The notes under the pieces are model-generated. The model saw nothing but the letters and a program-made list of their open reading frames with translations, ran no database searches and was not told where the DNA came from. DNA of 64,000 bases, taken from Galbitalea sp036266835 (lineage in GTDB: Bacteria; Actinomycetota; Actinomycetes; Actinomycetales; Microbacteriaceae). The first letter of the stretch is position 1. Each line of letters opens with the position of its first letter. The translations under genes were made by a program, and so were the position numbers. Positions 25,282-34,088 of the stretch are shown one piece after another. The DNA is taken from the NCBI GenBank assembly GCA_036266835.1, contig DATAXD010000032.1:25337-89336 (forward strand), written 5' to 3'.

Positions 25282-25308
25282 TGTCGATCGGCGACTGGCT
25301 CACTCGTC
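25282..25308 (+). promoter_or_regulatory. Candidate ECF42-type promoter before the second DGPF/sigma pair
   Basis: TGTCGA at 25282-25287, a 17-bp spacer and CGTC at 25305-25308, matching the TGTCGA/CGTC pattern described for ECF42 in Streptomyces. It is 39 bp upstream of the DGPF start and supports autoregulation of this pair. Confidence 0.6.
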
Positions 25309-25347
25309 ACCTGCGTGTAAGTATCAACCAACCGAAAGGAACGGCAC

Positions 25348-25725
25348 ATGCGGTATTCACTTCTGGTCATCAGCCGGGAAGCAACGGAAGCCGACATCGG
25401 CGAAGAGGCGATCGCCTGGGGACGCGCCGCGTTCGATGCCTACGCCAAGGAGCTGGATTCCGCCGGAGTTCTCATCAGCGCGGACGTCCTGCAGCCCGTC
25501 GCGGCCTCGACCACCGTTAGCGTTCGCGACGGATCGCTCCGAGTGCAGGATGGCCCGTTCGCGGACACCAAGGAGCGCCTCAACGGCACCTTTGTCGTCC
25601 AGGTTCCGGATCTCGACGCGGCGATCGCGTGGGCGGAAAAGTGCCCAGGCGCGCAATACGGCGCAGTCGAGATTCGCCCGTCGGCAGTGGTCTTTCACGA
25701 CGGATCCTGGCACCAGGCCGAATAG
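25348..25725 (+). CDS. YCII-like DGPF-domain protein (second ECF42 cassette)
   Basis: 125 residues, ATG at 25348 after GAAAGGAA. It opens MRYSLLVISREATEADIGEEAIAWGRAAFDAYAKEL and contains RVQDGPFADTKERLNGTFVVQVPDLDAAIAWAEKCPGAQYGAVEIRP, the DGPF motif in a YCII-like ferredoxin fold. 8 bp separates it from the sigma gene. It is distinct from the two DGPF proteins at 7.2-7.9 kb; this subfamily is usually paired with its own ECF42 sigma factor. Confidence 0.88.
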   Translation: MRYSLLVISREATEADIGEEAIAWGRAAFDAYAKELDSAGVLISADVLQPVAASTTVSVRDGSLRVQDGPFADTKERLNGTFVVQVPDLDAAIAWAEKCPGAQYGAVEIRPSAVVFHDGSWHQAE

Positions 25726-25733
25726 AGAGTTCC

Positions 25734-26942
25734 ATGTCCGATGCCGTCGGCAGCGCCGAGGCGGTCGCGCGCTCGTCGTACGGTCGCCTTCTGGCGCTGC
25801 TGGCTGCGCCGACGGGAGACATCGCGGCCGCCGAGGATTCGCTCGCGGATGCCTTCGAACGGGCGCTTGCCGGCTGGCCGGTTTCCGGCGTGCCCGACAA
25901 CCCCGAAGGCTGGCTGATGACCGTCGCCCGCAACCGGCTGCGCGATCTCTACAAGTCAGCCGCGTTCAAGACCTCCAGCCCGCTCGAGGACACCCACACT
26001 GTGCTTGACCAGCTCGATTTCGAGTCGATTCCCGACAAGCGGCTCGAGCTGCTCTTCGTCTGTGCGCATCCGGCAATCGAGGCAAACATCCGAACGCCGC
26101 TCATGCTGCAAACAGTCCTCGGCATCGAGTCCGCGCAGATCGCTGTGGCGTTCGCGGTACCGGAACCCGCGATGGCCCAGCGCCTCGTGCGCGCGAAGCG
26201 GCGGATCCGCACGACGCGGATCCCGTTCGTCGTGCCCGCGATTCAGGACATGCCGGCGCGACTGCCGGCGGTGCTTGAGGCGATCTACGGCGCGTACGCG
26301 ATCGACTGGCACGGCGTCGCCGGAGGGTCGATCCGCGAGTCGATGTCGGCGGAGGCGCTCTACCTGGCTACCACCCTCGCTACGCTTCTGGGCGACGAAC
26401 CGGAGGCATTTGGACTCGTTGCCCTCATCGCACTGTCCCTGTCGCGGGCGGCAGCGCGGGCCGGCGGCATCCCGCTCGACGAGCAGGACCCGAGCCTGTG
26501 GGATGTAGCGCTCATCGAGCAGGGCGAAGCTGCTCTGCGGCGGGCCTACGCGCTGGGCGCGATTGGCCGGTTCCAGCTGGAGGCGGCGATCCAATCTGCA
26601 CACTGCGCCAGGCGCGACGGGCAGCCGACGGACTTCCTGACGCTCGCGAAGCTTTATCGGTCACTGCTGCGGATCGCTCCGACGCTGGGAGCACAGGTGT
26701 CCCTCGCGGCCACCATCGGCGAGACCGACGGATCGGATGCCGGACTCGCCGAACTCGAACAGGCCACCCTGACCTATCCGGGTGCCTCACGCTTTCAGCC
26801 ACTGTGGGCGACGAGGGCACATCTGCTGGCGCGCGCTGGTCGCGCCGATGAGGCACTAGCGGCCTATGACAAGGCCGTCTCCCTCACGACGGATGCTGGT
26901 ACCCGAGACCGCCTTCGCGCGAGCGCCAATCTCGTCGGCTAG
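25734..26942 (+). CDS. ECF42-type sigma factor with C-terminal extension (second copy)
   Basis: 402 residues from ATG 25734. Region 2 'IAAAEDSLADAFERALAGWPVSGVPDNPEGWLMTVARNRLRDLYKS' and region 4 'VLGIESAQIAVAFAVPEPAMAQRLVRAKRRI' are followed by the long C-terminal region with 'LEAIYGAYAIDW' and TPR-like helices 'AHLLARAGRADEALAAYDKAVSLTTD'. Same architecture as the copy at 6.0-7.2 kb but only moderately similar, so they are separate lineages or an old duplication. It should switch on the DGPF gene upstream through the TGTCGA-type promoter. Confidence 0.88.
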   Translation: MSDAVGSAEAVARSSYGRLLALLAAPTGDIAAAEDSLADAFERALAGWPVSGVPDNPEGWLMTVARNRLRDLYKSAAFKTSSPLEDTHTVLDQLDFESIPDKRLELLFVCAHPAIEANIRTPLMLQTVLGIESAQIAVAFAVPEPAMAQRLVRAKRRIRTTRIPFVVPAIQDMPARLPAVLEAIYGAYAIDWHGVAGGSIRESMSAEALYLATTLATLLGDEPEAFGLVALIALSLSRAAARAGGIPLDEQDPSLWDVALIEQGEAALRRAYALGAIGRFQLEAAIQSAHCARRDGQPTDFLTLAKLYRSLLRIAPTLGAQVSLAATIGETDGSDAGLAELEQATLTYPGASRFQPLWATRAHLLARAGRADEALAAYDKAVSLTTDAGTRDRLRASANLVG

Positions 26943-27023
26943 CACCCGCGCAGACCGATTTGTCTATTGCTCTGGCCGCGGGCTGATCGCGCGAGTATCC
27001 TCACGAACAAATCGGAGGTCCGC

Positions 27024-28760
27024 ATGCGCTCCACATCCAGTCCGGTCGACGGGTTTCAGGTCTTCGCGGTGGCGGGCACGAATTCCGTATCGTTCGGCAT
27101 CGAGGCCAGCGCCGCAGCGCGCGCCGGTTTGCTCGGTTTCGCCGTGCAGCGCGCGACCCTGCCGAACGGCAAGCCCAAGTACCTGCTCGGGTACAAGGTG
27201 TTTCCGTCGACGGGCGCCAAGCTGAGCGCGACCGGCAGCGTGTCCACCAAATCGCAGCCGGTGCAGAGCCTGGTCTGGGATGACTCAGGATGTCAGCCCG
27301 GCAAGTCATACCTCTACAGCTTCGAGCCCCTGCGCGGCACCCCCGCCGCTCTCGACCGAACCGCCGCGCCGGTGACGATCACGGTCACGACCGAGCCGCT
27401 GTACGGCCAGTCGCACGACGTGTTCTTCAATCGCGGCATCGTCGCCAGCCAGGAGTACGCGCTCGAGTTCGGAAACCTGTCACCGGATGCCCAGCCGACG
27501 CCCGCCAAGAAGAAGGCCGCATACAAGTGGCTGGCTCGCGACTTGTTGCCGGCGATGATCAAGTTCATCCGGCTGGCCAAGAAGAACGACCAGCTTCGCT
27601 GCGCGTTCTATGAGTTCGACTACCCGGAGGTGCTCGCCGAGTTCGCCGCCGCGCTCGCGCACGGAGTCGACCTGAAGCTCGTCATCGACGAGAAGCAGAA
27701 TGCGGCCAAGGATCCTCTCACCGAGAATCTCACCGCGATCGCGGCGGCGGGGCTACCGGCGACGGCGATCATCCCGCGGACTGCCCGAGTCAACGCGATC
27801 GCGCACAACAAGTTCATGGTGCTCATCCCTCACGGCGGCGCACCGACCCAGGTGTGGACGGGATCCACGAACCTCACCCCCGGGGGCATCTTCGGGCAGG
27901 CCAACGTCGGGCACTGGGTGCGGGATGCCACAGTCGCTAACACCTACCTCGACTACTGGACGCTGCTGAGCACCAACCCGGGCGGTCTCGCATCCGATTC
28001 ATCCGCCGTGGTCAGGCAAAAGAATGCGGCACTCTATGCGGCCGTCGGCAGCATGACCCCGACGCCCGCTCTCGGCTCGATCGGCGAGGGAGTCACGCCG
28101 TTGTTCAGTCCGCGGTCGGGGCTGGATCCGATGAACCTCTACCGCGATCTCATCGCAAAGGCCAGCCACCTGTCGTGCGCAACGTTTCCGTTCACCATCG
28201 CCGCATCTTTCAGTGCAGCGCTTCAACAGAACGGGCCCACCGGGCCACTCGTGTTCCTACTGCTCGACACCGCAGCCGCCTCAAAAATCAGGCTGACGGC
28301 GGCGAACAATGTCTACGAGGCGGCTGGCTCCGAGATCGGGACACCGCTCGGTCGCTGGTCGAAGGAGACTGACTCCGGTCACCTTGGACTGAACGAGCAC
28401 GTCGACTTCATCCACTGCAAGTTCCTGCTGCACGATCCACTCGGGCCCGATCCGGTCGTCGTGACCGGGTCTGCGAACTTCAGCGATGCGTCCACCAACG
28501 ACAATGACGAGAACATGATCATCGTACGCGGAGACACGAGAGTCGCCGACATCTACTTCACCGAATTCAACCGGCTGTTCAACCACTACTACTTCCGTTA
28601 CGTCAGCGAACTCACCGCTGGCGAGCCGACACCCAACGGTTCGCTGGCGCTCGAGGAAACCGACGCCTGGCTGGGCGGATACGCGACCGCGACCCAGCTG
28701 AGGTCGAAGCGAGTGCAGCAGTTCATCGACATGTGGATCCCGACGACGAACGCTCCTTAA
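27024..28760 (+). CDS. Phospholipase D-like (HKD) protein
   Basis: 578 residues from ATG 27024 after GGAGG. The N-terminal ~130 residues form a beta-rich domain (fibronectin-like). Two PLD motifs follow. The first is AHNKFMVLI with WTGSTNLTPGGIFGQANVGHWVRD; it keeps H-x-K and G-S-T-N but the usual Asp after K-x4 is Ile. The second is IHCKFLLHD with VTGSANFSDASTNDNDENMIIV, complete H-x-K-x4-D and G-S-x-N. No signal peptide is evident. PLD-fold enzymes hydrolyse phosphodiesters (lipids or nucleic acids). Single gene; specificity unknown. Confidence 0.85.
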   Translation: MRSTSSPVDGFQVFAVAGTNSVSFGIEASAAARAGLLGFAVQRATLPNGKPKYLLGYKVFPSTGAKLSATGSVSTKSQPVQSLVWDDSGCQPGKSYLYSFEPLRGTPAALDRTAAPVTITVTTEPLYGQSHDVFFNRGIVASQEYALEFGNLSPDAQPTPAKKKAAYKWLARDLLPAMIKFIRLAKKNDQLRCAFYEFDYPEVLAEFAAALAHGVDLKLVIDEKQNAAKDPLTENLTAIAAAGLPATAIIPRTARVNAIAHNKFMVLIPHGGAPTQVWTGSTNLTPGGIFGQANVGHWVRDATVANTYLDYWTLLSTNPGGLASDSSAVVRQKNAALYAAVGSMTPTPALGSIGEGVTPLFSPRSGLDPMNLYRDLIAKASHLSCATFPFTIAASFSAALQQNGPTGPLVFLLLDTAAASKIRLTAANNVYEAAGSEIGTPLGRWSKETDSGHLGLNEHVDFIHCKFLLHDPLGPDPVVVTGSANFSDASTNDNDENMIIVRGDTRVADIYFTEFNRLFNHYYFRYVSELTAGEPTPNGSLALEETDAWLGGYATATQLRSKRVQQFIDMWIPTTNAP

Positions 28761-28914
28761 CGACATCCGACCGCCTCGGTGTTCCGCGGCGGCCGGGCTT
28801 ATCGTCGGTGACGATGTGCTGTTGGACTCAGCATGCTCGCGATCCCTGTTACCAAAACGTGATCCTGCTTAGAGTTCGCCGAGAATACTCGTTCGCGGCT
28901 CCTAGGATCGAATC

Positions 28915-29664
28915 ATGACAACTCCGCGTTCGGTCGCGATCGTGACCGGCGCATCAAGTGGAATAGGCCGAGCGACGGCCATCCGTCTCGCCGACAGCGG
29001 CTGGCTGGTCGTCATTGTCGCTCGTCGCGCATCGCACCTCACCGCGCTCAAGGAGCAGATCAAGACTCGCGGTGGAGCCGCGGTCGCCGTCGTCGCCGAC
29101 CTCGGCAAGCTAAGGGACATCGAAAACGTCGTCTCCCAGGCACAGGTCGCCGGCGGTCGCATCGACGCGCTGCTGAACATTGCCGGCATCGGCGGGATGA
29201 ACCAGGTGATGACCCCAGACGACGACGTGCAGCGGATGATCGCGACCAACCTGCTCGCGCCCATCCGCCTGATGCGCGCCGTGATCCCGATCATGCAGGC
29301 GCAGGGCGCGGGCACGATCGTCAACGTCGGATCGGTCAAGGGCGAGGTCGCGATCGGTGGCATCTACTCGGCGACCAAGTTTGGGTTGCGAGGGCTCACG
29401 GATTCGGTGCGACGAGAAGTCGCCGGCAGCGGCATCCGCGTTTCGCTGGTCGAACCCGGCTACATCGCCACCGAGATGACCGGGCATCGCACATCGCGGA
29501 TGCCCGGGCCAGACATCGTCGTCGACGCGATCGAATCCTGCCTGACTCGGTCGAGGCGGACGGTCGTCGTGCCCGGACGGTATCGACTGGTGATCTGGGC
29601 GAGCATCCTGTTTCCGCGGCTGGTGGACCGCCGGTACAACGGCAGGATCACGTCGCACACGTGA
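28915..29664 (+). CDS. Short-chain dehydrogenase/reductase
   Basis: 249 residues. Classical SDR: TGASSGIG at 11-18 (cofactor loop), NIAG at 88-91, catalytic Asn112, Ser140, Tyr151 and Lys155 (GSVKGEVAIGGIYSATK). 'VSLVEPGYIATEMTGHR' follows the active site and 'RRTVVVPGRYRLVIWASILFPRLVDRRYNG' forms a C-terminal helix that may touch the membrane. The Arg in 'VARRASH' after strand 2 favours NADP(H). Substrate not determinable. The stop is directly followed by the tandem hairpin array. Confidence 0.92.
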   Translation: MTTPRSVAIVTGASSGIGRATAIRLADSGWLVVIVARRASHLTALKEQIKTRGGAAVAVVADLGKLRDIENVVSQAQVAGGRIDALLNIAGIGGMNQVMTPDDDVQRMIATNLLAPIRLMRAVIPIMQAQGAGTIVNVGSVKGEVAIGGIYSATKFGLRGLTDSVRREVAGSGIRVSLVEPGYIATEMTGHRTSRMPGPDIVVDAIESCLTRSRRTVVVPGRYRLVIWASILFPRLVDRRYNGRITSHT

Positions 29665-29676
29665 GGTGGCGGGCCC

Positions 29677-29863
29677 ACGGCACCTCGTGCCGTCCCGTGC
29701 TCTTTCGTTCACGGCACCTCGTGCCGTCCCGTGCTCTTTCGTTCACGGCACCTCGTGCCGTCCCGTGCTCTTTCGTTCACGGCACTTCGTGCCGTCCTGT
29801 GCTTTTTCGTTCACGGCACTTCGTGCCGTCCTGTGCTTTTTCGTTCACGGCACTTCGTGCCGT
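29677..29863. repeat. 34-bp tandem hairpin array (5 full units plus a last hairpin)
   Basis: Six copies of the 17-nt hairpin ACGGCAC(C/T)TCGTGCCGT start at 29677, 29711, 29745, 29779, 29813 and 29847, exactly 34 bp apart. Between them is a 17-nt unit ccYgtgctYtttcgttc. The first three copies are type CTC/cccgtgctcttt and the last three type TTC/cctgtgcttttt, so variants changed together. Each hairpin has a perfect 7-bp stem and a T-rich tail, so each could act as a weak terminator. The spacers are identical, so this is not CRISPR. Confidence 0.95.
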
Positions 29864-29946
29864 GAACTGGGGCGAGCGAGTTAGCGGATTTCGCGCGTAC
29901 GGTGCTCTACAGTAGACGCAGCATTCCTCACCGATGAGAAGATTCA

Positions 29947-30207
29947 GTGGCAGTCACAGCAGACATCGCACACCGTATCCCGGCCGGGTGGTACCCCGAT
30001 CGAGATGATCGGTCGCGCCGTCGCTGGTGGAACGGCAAAGAGTGGACCGAGTACTACTCGGCGAATCCCGAACCGACGGACACCGGCTCGCGGTCGCACA
30101 CTCTTCGCGGTGCAGTGACCTTCAAGGACCGCGTCGCCGCGTTCACGCTCGCCGGCCTCCTGCTCGCGAACCTGATAGTGCTCGCGTTCGTCTCGAAGCT
30201 CGTCTAG
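29947..30207 (+). CDS. Small DUF2510 membrane protein
   Basis: 86 residues, GTG start at 29947. 'IPAGWYPDRDDRSRRRWWNGKEWTEYY' is the DUF2510 motif (GWYPDP...RWWDGxxWT) that occurs at the N-terminus of many actinobacterial membrane proteins. A short polar linker precedes one C-terminal helix 'AAFTLAGLLLANLIVLAFVSKLV'. Function unknown; the DUF2510 part would be cytoplasmic. Confidence 0.82.
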   Translation: MAVTADIAHRIPAGWYPDRDDRSRRRWWNGKEWTEYYSANPEPTDTGSRSHTLRGAVTFKDRVAAFTLAGLLLANLIVLAFVSKLV

Positions 30208-30260
30208 CGCCGGTCATCCCGCGCCGACCTACTTTCAACTTTCTACCTCTTGCCCACTTT

Positions 30261-30369
30261 CGTAACTCATGCAATTCGTCGCTCGAGCGAATTTGGGTGT
30301 TGAGTTTCCGCGGGAGTGCCGGATTCGCGCGCGACCGCGCATGAGTTACGAGCGATTGCATGAGTTACG
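30261..30369. repeat. Imperfect inverted repeat with a third arm at the end of the MFS gene
   Basis: CGTAACTCATGCAAT at 30261 onward is repeated in reverse orientation at 30349-30369 (with adjoining CGCTCG, a 4-base TCGT bulge in the left copy), and a shorter reverse copy (GCATGAGTTACG) lies at 30339-30350. The right arm reaches the stop codon of the reverse-strand MFS gene. Arms are about 21 bp separated by 63 bp. It may be a REP-like unit or a bidirectional stop structure. Confidence 0.75.
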
Positions 30370-31855
30370 GAAGGGAAGGATCTCGGCGGAGACGCTTTCG
30401 ACGCAGATCCACGAGCCCGAGGACGAGCGCCGTCCCCGAGAAGAACAGCGACCCGATGAGTCCGACATCGAAGGCGTTGGCGAAGGCTGACGGATCCGCG
30501 GCCGGATGTCCGATCGCGCCCGATGCGGCGAAATTCGCGACAGTTAGGAAGAACAGCGTGCCAAGGACCGTCTGCCCGGTCGTCGAACCGACGCGCTGGG
30601 CCGTCTGAAGCACGCCACCGGATGCTCCGCCCATCCGCGGGTCGACATCCGTCAGCGTCAGCGTTTGGTTGGGCGTGACGATCGAACCACCGCCGAGTCC
30701 CAGAATCAGAACGGGCAGTGCGAAACGAAGGATGACCGCAGCCGGACTCGTGACCCCGTCCAGCGAGTGCGCGGTGATCGCGATGAGCAGGGTCGCGATG
30801 AAGAAGACGCTCACTCCCCCGAGCACGAGCGGTCGGCCGATTCGCGTGACCAGTCGTCCGGCGACCTGCGATCCGATCACGAAACCGACCGCGAACGGCG
30901 TAATCGTGAGACCCGATTCGAGGGCGGAGAATCCGAGCCCCTGCTGCACGAACAGCGACAGCAACAACGGGATACCGGTGTTGCTGCAGAAGAACACGAG
31001 CGCGAATGCGACACCGGTCGTGAAGGTCGGAACGCGAAACAGTCGAAGGTCGAGCAGTGGCGAGCCGCCGCTGGTGCTGAGCCGCAGCTCCCGGCGGATG
31101 AACGCGGTCAGCAACACCGCCGCGGGCAGGAACAGCAGGAACAGCCATCCGTTATGGAACTCGTTGATCTCCACGATCGGGAACAGGATGCACAGCAGGC
31201 TTGAGCCGAGCAGGACTGCGCCCGGCAGATCCAGCCGGATCGACGATGGATCGGCGACCGGTCCAGGCTCGCGCACCCAGAGAATCGCGAAGATGATTGC
31301 GGCAATACCGATCGGCACGTTGATGAAGAACACGAAACGCCAACCGAGTTCGGGTCCGCCCAGTCCGATGATGAGGCCGCCGATGACCGGGCCGAGCGCG
31401 GTGCCGACTCCGACGGTCGCGCCGAGCATCCCGAACGCGCGACCACGCTCCGACTTTGCGAACGCGTTCTGCACGTAGCCGACCACCTGCGGACCGAGCA
31501 GGCCACCGAAGAGACCCTGGATGACGCGGCCGAAGATCATCACGAGCGGCACCGGCGACAGACTAACCGCCGCGCTCGCGACGATAAACCCGGTGACGCC
31601 GATGAAGAACATCCGTCGACGTCCGCGGGTGTCGCCGAGGCGACCGGCGATGACCGGCATGAGCGCAAACGCCAGAACGTACCCGCTCACGATCCACTGC
31701 AGTTCGGCCGGGCCGGCGTGAGTCGCACGACCGATCGACGGCAGGGCGACGTTCGTCACGCTGACATCGAGGAGCGCGCAGAACTGTCCCATCAGCAGGA
31801 TGAACAGCGCCCGCCACCGTCGCGGATCGAGGGTGGGATCCGCGACCGGTGACAT
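30365..31855 (-). CDS. MFS multidrug exporter, DHA2 (EmrB/QacA type), second copy
   Basis: 496 residues, ATG at 31855. 'WRALFILLMGQFCALLDVSVTNVALPSIGRATHAGPAELQWIVSGYVLAFALMPVIAGRLGDTRGRRRMFFIG' contains the DHA2 helix-1 D-x-S-V-x-N-V-A-L-P motif and motif A (GRLGDTRGRRR), which the 17-kb exporter lacks. 'LGATVGVGTALGPVIGGLIIGLGG' is motif C. About 14 helices. It exports drugs by proton antiport. Divergent from a flavin-reductase gene, a pairing seen in antibiotic or oxidative-stress loci but not diagnostic. Confidence 0.92.
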   Translation of the reverse strand: MSPVADPTLDPRRWRALFILLMGQFCALLDVSVTNVALPSIGRATHAGPAELQWIVSGYVLAFALMPVIAGRLGDTRGRRRMFFIGVTGFIVASAAVSLSPVPLVMIFGRVIQGLFGGLLGPQVVGYVQNAFAKSERGRAFGMLGATVGVGTALGPVIGGLIIGLGGPELGWRFVFFINVPIGIAAIIFAILWVREPGPVADPSSIRLDLPGAVLLGSSLLCILFPIVEINEFHNGWLFLLFLPAAVLLTAFIRRELRLSTSGGSPLLDLRLFRVPTFTTGVAFALVFFCSNTGIPLLLSLFVQQGLGFSALESGLTITPFAVGFVIGSQVAGRLVTRIGRPLVLGGVSVFFIATLLIAITAHSLDGVTSPAAVILRFALPVLILGLGGGSIVTPNQTLTLTDVDPRMGGASGGVLQTAQRVGSTTGQTVLGTLFFLTVANFAASGAIGHPAADPSAFANAFDVGLIGSLFFSGTALVLGLVDLRRKRLRRDPSLP

Positions 31856-32017
31856 TGCTCAAGCTAAGCACGCGCATCGAGACCACACGCGCGGCGTAAC
31901 AGCGCGACACTTTCCGAAGAATTCGTAATACGCGGTAGCACGGTGAAACCCAATTCGACGCGGGTTTGGCACTCGTCCAGTCTGGAAGTCGCAACCCGCC
32001 GATCCGAAAGGTTCCCT

Positions 32018-32563
32018 GTGACCGCGACCACCGAGGCGATCGTCCCAGGCACTGACCTGCCGGGCCTTGCTCCCGAGGCGTTCAAGCACGCGTTCCGCAA
32101 CCATGCTGCAGGAGTTGCCGTCATCACCGCGGATGCCGGCGACGGACCCGTGGGACTGACGGCGACATCCGTTTTCTCGGTGAGCGCGGACCCGGCGCTA
32201 CTGGTGTTCTCGGTCTCGGAGCACTCCTCGAGTTCCCCGACACTCCACGAGGCCGAAAACGTCGTCGTGCATCTGCTCGGAGCCGGTCAACTCCACATCG
32301 CACAGCTGTGCGCGACGAGCGGCGTCGATCGCTTCGCCGACGAGACACTCTGGGATCGACTGCCCGGCGGGGAGCCGTATTTCCCCTCGGCCCAGGCGTG
32401 GATCCGCGGTCGAGTAGTCAACCGGATGCCGGCCGGCGGCTCCACGGTCTTCGCTGTGCACGCCCTCGAAGCGAGCGAACCACGCGACGAGCTCGCGGCC
32501 CCGCTCGTGTATCACAACCGTCGCTGGCACTCCCTCGGCGATCATTCGACCCTCGTCGACTGA
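32018..32563 (+). CDS. Flavin reductase-domain protein (FMN-binding split barrel)
   Basis: 181 residues if started at GTG 32018, which has AAAGG upstream; an ATG at 31943 would add 25 poorly coding residues. 'FRNHAAGVAVITADAGDGPVGLTATSVFSVSADPALLVFSVSEHSSSSPTLHEAENVVVHLLGAGQLHIAQLCA' is the flavin-reductase split barrel (HpaC/Flr type). It would reduce FMN or FAD with NAD(P)H for a monooxygenase partner, not seen here. Divergent from the MFS exporter. Confidence 0.87.
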   Translation: MTATTEAIVPGTDLPGLAPEAFKHAFRNHAAGVAVITADAGDGPVGLTATSVFSVSADPALLVFSVSEHSSSSPTLHEAENVVVHLLGAGQLHIAQLCATSGVDRFADETLWDRLPGGEPYFPSAQAWIRGRVVNRMPAGGSTVFAVHALEASEPRDELAAPLVYHNRRWHSLGDHSTLVD

Positions 32564-32714
32564 CCCGTCCGAGGGACCCAACTGTCGAGCCCCCACTACC
32601 GGGGGCACACAAAATGGGGGCACACGAAATGGGGCAAGCCGCGAAGGCGACACCGCCGATAGCGTAAACGAAGGAATTCCTCTCCAATTCTGGGTATTAC
32701 GCGGGGGCACAACA

Positions 32715-33659
32715 ATGACGCTCGAGGTTCAATCGACCGTTCCGGCTGGTTGGTACGCCGACCCGGGTCAGAGCGGCGGCAAACGCTGGTGGGACGGCCA
32801 CCAATGGACCGATAATCTGCAGCGTCCTGCCCCGGTCGCAACGGTCCCCACGACGACGGGTCCGAACCCGTATGGTCTCAATTCGGGCGTCCGCGGGCCT
32901 TTCGTTCCGCTCAACACCGGTTCCATCCCGGTCTCCTCGGCAAGCACCGCGCCGAAGAGCAACCTGACCGCGTGGGTAGCCCTCGTTCTCGGAGCCGCCG
33001 CTGTCGCGCTCAGTTTCGAAACCGCACTCCCCGGCATGCCGTCTTTCTACGTCGTGCCCGTTGGCATCCTTGCGATCCTCGGCGGCGTCCGCGCCCTGCT
33101 ACTGCGTCGCGAGGAGCGCGCGACCAACGCGCTGGCGCCGGTCGTCGGCATCCTGCTCGCTGCTGCTGCGACCGTGGTCGTGCTGCTGGGCGTCAACCTG
33201 GTGGGCATTGTCAACACCGTTTCCGGCGGCATGGTGAACACTTCCGCCAACGCCCCGGCCGCTCCGGCGACGTTTACAGCAACGCCGTGGACTTCCGCGG
33301 AGCCCATCGTCTTCCCGGCTAACTCGCAACTAACGCAAGCCGGAACCGTCGTGCAGACGGTGGCGACCGCCCTCAACCGCGGCTACGCATCCGGCGCTTC
33401 GTCGCTCAGCGCCGGCCAGGCGTGGCCGACCGCGCTCGTGATCCGCGGCACCGTCGTTGAGAAGTCGAACGGCGCGCGCCTGGCCACGCTGCCGAGCGGT
33501 TTCACGCTCAAGTACCTGCCGTCGACGGATGGCAAGAGCTACCGCCTGGTTGCAACCGGTACGGATCCGAACGAGCTGGCGACGTACAACTCGGCGACCA
33601 ACGCGTTCTCCTGGAGTTGCCTGCCGTCGGATGCGACCTGCGTCCCGACCAAGAGCTAG
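32715..33659 (+). CDS. DUF2510 membrane protein with extracellular domain
   Basis: 314 residues, ATG at 32715. DUF2510 motif 'VPAGWYADPGQSGGKRWWDGHQWTDNL' at 9-35, a Pro/Ser linker, three hydrophobic helices (about residues 90-165: 'LTAWVALVLGAAAVALSF', 'FYVVPVGILAILGGVRALLL', 'APVVGILLAAAATVVVLLGVNLVGIVNTV') and a C-terminal ~150-residue outside domain rich in Ser/Thr/Ala ending in 'ATYNSATNAFSWSCLPSDATCVPTKS'. Function unknown. It belongs to the large actinobacterial DUF2510/DUF4190-like group. Confidence 0.82.
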   Translation: MTLEVQSTVPAGWYADPGQSGGKRWWDGHQWTDNLQRPAPVATVPTTTGPNPYGLNSGVRGPFVPLNTGSIPVSSASTAPKSNLTAWVALVLGAAAVALSFETALPGMPSFYVVPVGILAILGGVRALLLRREERATNALAPVVGILLAAAATVVVLLGVNLVGIVNTVSGGMVNTSANAPAAPATFTATPWTSAEPIVFPANSQLTQAGTVVQTVATALNRGYASGASSLSAGQAWPTALVIRGTVVEKSNGARLATLPSGFTLKYLPSTDGKSYRLVATGTDPNELATYNSATNAFSWSCLPSDATCVPTKS

Positions 33660-33724
33660 GTTCGGCCGACCGATTCCCGGCGCGGGTCTGGAACGGATGC
33701 CGCTGGGCGGCTAGCCTCGTGCAC

Positions 33725-33997
33725 ATGTGTCGAAACATCCATACCCTGCACAATTTCGAGCCAGCCGCGAACGACGAGGAAGTGCACGCCGCGGCCCTTC
33801 AGTACGTGCGCAAGATCAGCGGCACGACGAAGCCATCCAAAGCCAACACGGAAGCGTTCGAGCACGCCGTCGCCGAAATCGCGCACATCACACACCACCT
33901 GCTCGAGGATCTCGTCGCAACAACTCCGCCGAAGGATCGCGCCGTCGAAGCCGCCAAGGCGCACGAGCGCGCGGTCAGGCGTTTCTCCGCCGCTTAG
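33725..33997 (+). CDS. DUF2277 protein
   Basis: 90 residues from ATG 33725; upstream in-frame sequence is not coding. MCRNIHTLHNFEPAANDEEVHAAALQYVRKISGTTKPSKANTEAFEHAVAEIA is the DUF2277 signature (M-C-R-N-I-x-x-L at the extreme N-terminus). Helical, cytoplasmic, very conserved in actinobacteria. Function unknown. Confidence 0.9.
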   Translation: MCRNIHTLHNFEPAANDEEVHAAALQYVRKISGTTKPSKANTEAFEHAVAEIAHITHHLLEDLVATTPPKDRAVEAAKAHERAVRRFSAA

Positions 33998-34088
33998 GCG
34001 CGCGGCCCAGGGACCACCCCGCGAGTAACGCCTTCTGGGGGCGGACATTGCGGCGCGAAAGTGTTACTTTCGCGAGTGGGGGTTCACC

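Noticed and set aside
29677..29863. CRISPR-like appearance of the 34-bp repeats
   Set aside because: The segments between the repeats are the same or nearly the same, units are contiguous, and no cas gene is present.
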